Shown here in pieces: positions 58,886 through 64,000 of a stretch of 64,000 nt of DNA. Origin of the DNA: Diadema setosum (lineage: Eukaryota; Echinodermata; Echinoidea; Diadematoida; Diadematidae). Below the pieces are notes generated by a model. It worked only from the letters and a program-made list of their open reading frames with translations. It ran no database searches and had not been told where the DNA came from. Made by a program: the position numbers and the translations under genes. Numbering within the stretch: the stretch's first letter is position 1; each line of letters starts with the position of its first letter. The stretch covers positions 28,028,953 to 28,092,952 of the forward strand of contig NC_092696.1 of the NCBI RefSeq assembly GCF_964275005.1, written 5' to 3'.

Positions 58886-59300
58886 CTTTTCAACTTTCAA
58901 CTTTCAACTTTATTTTCACCTCCATCAAAATGAACAAAGAAATTTATTTACATTGCATATACACGGGATATTTGTGATATAGAACAAAATTTGAAAAGGT
59001 ACATAAGAAAATTATGAAAATGAAAAGTAGATGTGATTACATCTTTGTTAAATACATAAAGCGTATAATACAAGTCAACTAAGGATGAGGATGGAAGTGG
59101 AGGGTCCCACTAAGAAGCAAAGCTTGTACGATATGGGACCTCAGAAAAATACACAAAACATCAATATAAAACACAATAAACGAACCGATGTCAACTGACA
59201 TCAAAATGATTGGGAAGAGGAAAAAGAGAGAAAAGGAAAGGAAAGCAAAAGAGGAAAAAAAGAGGAAAAAAAGGGAGAAAAAAGAGGGAACTACAGGGAG
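58886..59300 (-). mobile_element. Retrotransposon 3' end with CTTTCAA tail
   Basis: On the minus strand it ends in AAAGTTGAAAGTTGAAAGTT tandem units after an AT-rich 3' UTR containing GTGGGACCCTCC and GGTCCCATATCGTAC. Typical of a 5'-truncated non-LTR insertion, nested in the larger TIR element. Confidence 0.5.
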
Positions 59301-59309
59301 GGGGACAAC

Positions 59310-59358
<49 letters not shown>

Positions 59359-59366
59359 GTATTGTC

Positions 59367-59425
<59 letters not shown>
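59310..59425. repeat. Compound (CA)n/(TA)n microsatellite
   Basis: CA repeats at about 59318-59353 followed by TA repeats to about 59420. Confidence 0.95.
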
Positions 59426-60735
59426 TATGTATTATAATTAACATATATAAGCAAGAGCTACATTGTGGACGTATTCGGACATAATTTTCTTACGTTTCCC
59501 TTTATTCCGTCAACACCGGAGGGGTTAAAAAATCAACATTGTGGGAGTATCTGCTGTGGGAGCAAACTACAGGATACTCCTAAAATATTGCTAGTTTGTG
59601 TTTTGTGTGTGTTTGTGTGTGTGTGTGTGTGTACGTGCGTGTGTGTGTCGGTTTGTGTTCAAATAGTTAGATGACACAATTTGAAACCCATATACCTGAC
59701 TGGACTTGCTTACCACCTCATTCCAGATTAAAACCCAGTAACTAAAACATTGAAATGTTGATACCAGTTGATACCAGTTGGTTTCTATTGGTTTCTACTT
59801 TTTTTTTGCTCATGAATATTCATAAGCTTTCAAATTCTCTTCGTAAAAAAGATGGAATATTGTTGAATCTAATGTTTTTTTATGATTTTAATAAACTCTG
59901 AAATGTCTGATATGTATTAGAAATTTATTGAATATTATTGCCGTGATATTTACAATTTCAACTTGTACCTCTGATGAGGTATTTTCATATTTTCATGATA
60001 AAAAAAAGTAATCTACATGGTAACCATGTCTTAAAGCATTACAACTGAATGACCCTATATATATGAATGGAATATTCCTGGTACTAACTAGGTCTAGGAT
60101 GTAGGCTAAGCCTAGACGTACTTGTAGGTATAGGCTTTATGACTAGCTGTAGGATTATGATAGGTTAGATATGAACAATGTCTTGACATACACATGTTCT
60201 GGTAAACACCCACACATCAAATAATTCAACACAAAATTTTTGATTAACCAAATTCAACTTACTAAACAGTTGGACAAATGGAAGTTGGGCAATATCTAAT
60301 ATGGTAAAATTGGTTGGGCAAAAGATTACCCAACTCAAAATATAACCAACGGTTGGAAAATTGCAAAGTTGGGTAAAGTCTGATTGGTCAACAGCTGATG
60401 GGCAATTTAATTTGCCCAACCACATAGCAAACTCATTACCCAACATCAGTTGGGCAGATTTTAACCAATAGTTGTGTGGACAGTATTAATGTTGCCCAGT
60501 TTTGGTTAAAAGTTGGGTATTTTTCGCCCAACTATTTTAAGAGTGTACAGACGTGCCTTTTCCACACTCTTCATAGTAAGTTTGGGTAGTCAGTCGTAAT
60601 TGTTTTCCTTTTTTAATACGTACAATGTGAGTGCTTTTGTGTGTGATTAACTCAAGCGCAGGCCATTTAAATGCGATGTACATTTTCTATTTTCTTTCTT
60701 TTTTTTTTTACTTTCGTTTCGTTCAAACAAGAAAA

Positions 60736-61025
60736 CGACTTAGATATCATAGACCTTGGGATGCTGGACGATAATAGATCGATTTAATAATGCATTGACA
60801 TCGTCCCCTATATCCGGAGTAGCCTCTTCAGTGTTGGCACTGCTCTGCCATGCAGAGGGCCCTGACATTACCATTACCCAATCGTTGCCAGGCACCTTTT
60901 TATACACCTGACATATGGTTGGTAGAAACACCTTGTCCAAGGATGCAGTAAGCACTGTGCTGGATTCGAACTACGGTTCTCCGATTAGGAATCAGGAGTT
61001 TTATCCAATATGCCACAGTGCCCCC
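60736..61025 (-). mobile_element. tRNA-derived SINE
   Basis: Minus-strand head (61025-60952) starts GGGGGCACTGTGGCATATTG, with an A-box-like TGGCATATTGG and a B-box AGTTCGAATCC, correctly ordered and spaced for an internal RNA polymerase III promoter. A body with CATCCTTGGACAAGGTG follows. The tRNA part has lost a proper cloverleaf, so it is not a functional tRNA. Confidence 0.7.
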
Positions 61026-61895
61026 AGATCAAGACGATCAAAATGTGCTGCATGAATTCCTTTGCTCGCTTTATGACAAAGAAGCAATGGATGCCAATAA
61101 CAGTACACTTTGATTCTCTGTTGTGAATCCGATTTTGATGATACCGCCTTTATTCTATCCGTATGAAATGTCACCCCATTTTTTCAATATTCCTATATGG
61201 GTTTGCACACGCTAATATTAATGAAATCCTGGTTTTGGTCTATATTCCAAGGCAAGTATATGCCAAGGATACAGCTGATTGCATCGCTGCCTCATCCACC
61301 CTTTACACGTGGTTGCTACTTATATCAGTGTCTTGGAAAAACGTTTGGAACTTTGAAAAAGAAATATAGCACAAAAAACAAAAAAACAAAAACAACAAAA
61401 AACAACAACAACGCGAGGAACTGTAATATTCCCTAATTTTCTTCATAGTTTAGCTCCGATTTGGTAAAAATATCTACCATTGTTCTTCTGAGACTACATG
61501 AGAGCCAACTTTAACATATTGTGGAATTGGAAGTGTGTGTGTGTCTCTGTGTGTGTGTTTGCGTGTGTTTTCAGATGAATACAGAAAATTTTTCATTTTT
61601 GTACAGTTCTACTGAAACTGTCAGTGTTCTGTTCGCTTCATTACAGTTTATTGAACGATGTCCAGTAGAGTATAAGGCATGTTAGGGAGTGAATTTCTTC
61701 TTCGATATATACATTACATTGTAGTCCTGCATGGATAAGCTAGAAACAATTGGTCGAATCTTTGAAGTAACGATACCTCTTCCCTCACAACATCGGGAAT
61801 CGCGTCATCGATAGCACAATCGATTGTCGTTGACTCTCTTTCGCATATATATATATATATATAGGTAACACACACACACACACACACACACACCC

Positions 61896-61939
<44 letters not shown>

Positions 61940-62283
61940 AATTCAAAACATGAGAATATGTTAAATTGGACTAGACCGATCATATCTCATCTTATGTAGA
62001 TGTAGATCGAGACCTATTCGTATCGTTTGGTATCGTATTCTCCTTTTGCAATTTGTCAAACTCATACTCTCTTCAAGTGCCAAAACTCACTATCGGCTAT
62101 AATCACCAGAACGATCGAATTTAAGTCCATCTCTTTAAAGTTTCAAATGACGTCTTATTTTGTCACCAACTGCACATCTTTCCCCTTTTCCGTTTTCCCT
62201 TTTCCCTTTTCGTTTCCGAAATCCACTGTTTATTTCAACCAGTCACATTTTGCCGAGAACTACGGAAATGCATGATATATCAA
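61026..62283. other. Intergenic
   Basis: No gene recognised. Contains (TA)n-(CA)n-(TA)n tracts at about 61843-61936 and AT-rich unique sequence. GACCGATCATATCT-CATCTTATGTAGATG at 61975-62005 also occurs in similar form near 36820-36845, a short dispersed repeat. Confidence 0.5.
61843..61936. repeat. (TA)n-(CA)n-(TA)n microsatellite
   Basis: Compound dinucleotide tract. Confidence 0.95.
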
Positions 62284-64000
62284 GCTATCTAAACAGTCAG
62301 TTTAACGAAATTGTAGACGTAATAGTAACCTAAATGAATTCAATGCACTTTTGATAGCAAGACAAAAAATGTGCTTGTATAAAAAATGGATTTTTTTTTT
62401 CAATCTCACCCTATGATAAATTAATGTCTCGTGTTTAGTCAAGATAGCAAAAAGTCAGCATAATTGAATTTCTTCAGAAGCTATGGCTATAAAACGTTGT
62501 GATTAGGCTGTAAGAAGAAACTCGCAGAGATCGGGTCGGAACCAAGAAATAGAAATTGTGCTGCAAAAAGCATATACAAAGTAAATCGTAAATAAGGCTA
62601 CTTTATTTTATTTTCATTGCAGCTTTTGATTTCCTGATAGTCGCGTTGCGTGGTTGCAATCTGTATTAATAAGTCTCAGTAAAGTGAAAAACACACTCCA
62701 TGGGCTTTGGTAAATAAGCTAACTATTCCGAACCGGCGCTGATCTCCACAAAGGTACCATGAAAAATGTAGATAATGTTCATGCACCTTTAGAAGACCCC
62801 ATTTTGAAAGTAAGTCTAAAGTAAAAGAGTGGATTATACAATTGATGAATTAATACTGCTCTCACTTGCGCCTTCGCGACTGATAGACAGATCTCTGTTC
62901 ATTTTGTTATCTACTTACTTCATAGCGTCTAATATTGTAGTGCAAATATTAAGCGATTAGCTCGTCTCACAACAAGAATTCTTTAGCGGTGATGAAACAA
63001 ACAGAAAAAATGCTGAGGGAAAGTTAATTATTCTATTGATCTGCAGCATTTCTAAGGCTGCATTTGTTGCAGCACACTTTGAAGATAGTCAGGCGGAGCA
63101 GTGGCTGTGCCAGGGCGTAAGCGAGAGGGTTGAGTGTGCTGTTACCGTAGGATATCCAACGCACTATATTTCGCAGTTCCGTAGAATACGACAACCTGGT
63201 GATCAGCGAGGAATCGAAGGAGTAAAGGACCAACGTTAGAGTAGCCGGAAGCCACGTCAGGAAAAACGTTACCACGACAAAAGTCAGTGTGCGTATCGCC
63301 TTGTTTCCTTTCGACGTACTTGGTGCCGTGCTCATGTTCCGTTGATTAGACGTTGCCCTGGAGTTTCCCGATACAAGTGTACGACCAAATGATGATGGTT
63401 CTTCTCGTTCCAGCAGTATAGTTGGAAAAATTGCTAACTCCTTTGACTGATTGGTAAAGACTTGTCGTTCACCTGACCCTTCTTGCAAATGCTTTTCAAC
63501 ATGACGCTCTGCTTCTTGTGACTCGCCCAGTTTACGCCTACCACTCACCTTTGATTCTTCGAAGTCGCTGCTAATGTTTGCAATCTTCTGAGACCTTCCA
63601 CTCTTGGCAAGCGAATTCCCCGCCAGAGTACTTCTCGGAAACGACTCTTCGCTAGAATCCTTCTCACTGTGAAGGTATCTTCTGTCATTACCCGATGTCA
63701 GATTGCCCGCCATCATCGTGCTGTAGTATATGCGAATACACAGCACAGTGACAGCCACAAATGGGATTATACTTCTCAAGATTACAACGACGACACTTGC
63801 GACAAAATTGGTTGCATAGTTCGGAAGGCACGAGCCAGATGCATCTCTACGTCCGGTTGGTCGAAGAAAGTCCCAGAGCGGTCCGATGCCCAGCCAGACA
63901 GCGAAAGGGAGGAGCCAGGTAAACATGTTTGCAATCATGGCTGATCGCTTGTTCTTCATCTTGAAATGATGCAGAGGATACGACGTTGCTAGGTAACGAT
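62284..64000. repeat. GPCR segmental duplication, copy 2 (partial)
   Basis: Homologous to 53550 onward, offset by about 8.7 kb; continues past the window edge. Confidence 0.8.
63033..64000 (-). CDS. Class A GPCR, single-exon (N-terminus outside window)
   Basis: The frame is open from the right edge to a stop at 63033. At the edge it reads RYLATSYPLHHFKMKNKRS, i.e. directly after the Asp of DRY at the end of TM3. TM4 is FTWLLPFAVWLGIGPLWDFL, TM5 VVVVILRSIIPFVAVTVLCI, then a long charged loop of about 125 residues, TM6 with FFLTWLPAT (Thr replacing Cys of CWxP) and TM7 with NSTLNPLAYA (NPxxY). The C-terminus is short and Cys-containing. It keeps the base that copy 1 lost, so it may be the functional paralogue. 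Orphan receptor related in layout to muscarinic/histamine-type receptors; ligand not inferable. Confidence 0.88.
   Translation of the reverse strand, partial: RYLATSYPLHHFKMKNKRSAMIANMFTWLLPFAVWLGIGPLWDFLRPTGRRDASGSCLPNYATNFVASVVVVILRSIIPFVAVTVLCIRIYYSTMMAGNLTSGNDRRYLHSEKDSSEESFPRSTLAGNSLAKSGRSQKIANISSDFEESKVSGRRKLGESQEAERHVEKHLQEGSGERQVFTNQSKELAIFPTILLEREEPSSFGRTLVSGNSRATSNQRNMSTAPSTSKGNKAIRTLTFVVVTFFLTWLPATLTLVLYSFDSSLITRLSYSTELRNIVRWISYGNSTLNPLAYALAQPLLRLTIFKVCCNKCSLRNAADQ

Larger units (their letters stand above)
58348..60547. mobile_element. 2.2-kb element with GTTGGGTA-rich arms
   Basis: Ends CACTCTTAAAATATTGGGT and ...CCCAACTATTTTAAGAGTG are inverted. Both arms (58348-58640 and 60240-60547) are crowded with TTGGGTAA/TTGGGCAA and TTACCCAA words in both orientations. 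The centre has been invaded by a retrotransposon 3' fragment and microsatellites. Looks like a large non-autonomous foldback/TIR element; no transposase seen. Confidence 0.65.

Noticed and set aside
1..64000. CRISPR arrays, bacterial operons, rRNA genes, functional tRNAs
   Set aside because: None seen; gene structure and repeats are those of an animal nuclear genome.

Overview
This is nuclear DNA of an animal, very probably a marine invertebrate deuterostome (echinoderm, hemichordate or similar). Genes are split by GT/AG introns. Protein families are metazoan: class A GPCR, Kunitz and Ig domains, a Frizzled-type cysteine-rich fragment, and PAPS-sulfotransferase-like enzymes. The non-coding space is packed with CR1/L2-like retrotransposon pieces, TA- and TTAA-flanked MITEs, foldback elements, a tRNA-derived SINE and many microsatellites. 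No rRNA, intact tRNA, CRISPR array or bacterial operon was seen.

Layout. 1-5.2 kb: low-complexity DNA, a Frizzled-CRD-like exon (1947-2091, +), a 1.8 kb foldback element and a possible terminal exon (4992-5191, +). 6.6-25.2 kb: three paralogous two-exon sulfotransferase-like genes on the minus strand (A 6606-8540, B 14167-16158, C 22169-24151). B and C lie in a nearly identical tandem duplication of about 7-8 kb (10117-17970 and 18101-25223), joined by a 130 bp inverted retrotransposon endonuclease piece. 25.2-32 kb: a graveyard of non-LTR retrotransposons, one with a MITE inserted beside its reverse transcriptase YxDDL-type box. 34.1-48.1 kb: a plus-strand gene of at least 13 exons for a secreted-type protein. 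It has one Kunitz domain, five Ig domains, a Thr/Ser/Pro linker and two C-terminal Asp/Gly-rich repeats; its 5' end was not found. 48-54 kb: intergenic repeats. 54.3-55.6 kb and 63.0-64.0 kb: two paralogous minus-strand GPCR genes. The first has a 1-nt frameshift and the second runs off the right edge. A 2.2 kb element built from GTTGGGTA-like motifs and a tRNA-SINE lie between them.

The genes do not form one pathway. The local theme is tandem duplication of lineage-expanded families followed by turnover of mobile DNA. The most unusual sequence objects are two 28-29 bp near-perfect or perfect palindromes, each bracketed by 7-8 bp direct repeats (5676-5720 and 49214-49257). They look like hAT-type transposons reduced to two fused terminal repeats. 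Exon limits come from reading splice sites and phases by eye; no database search was possible.
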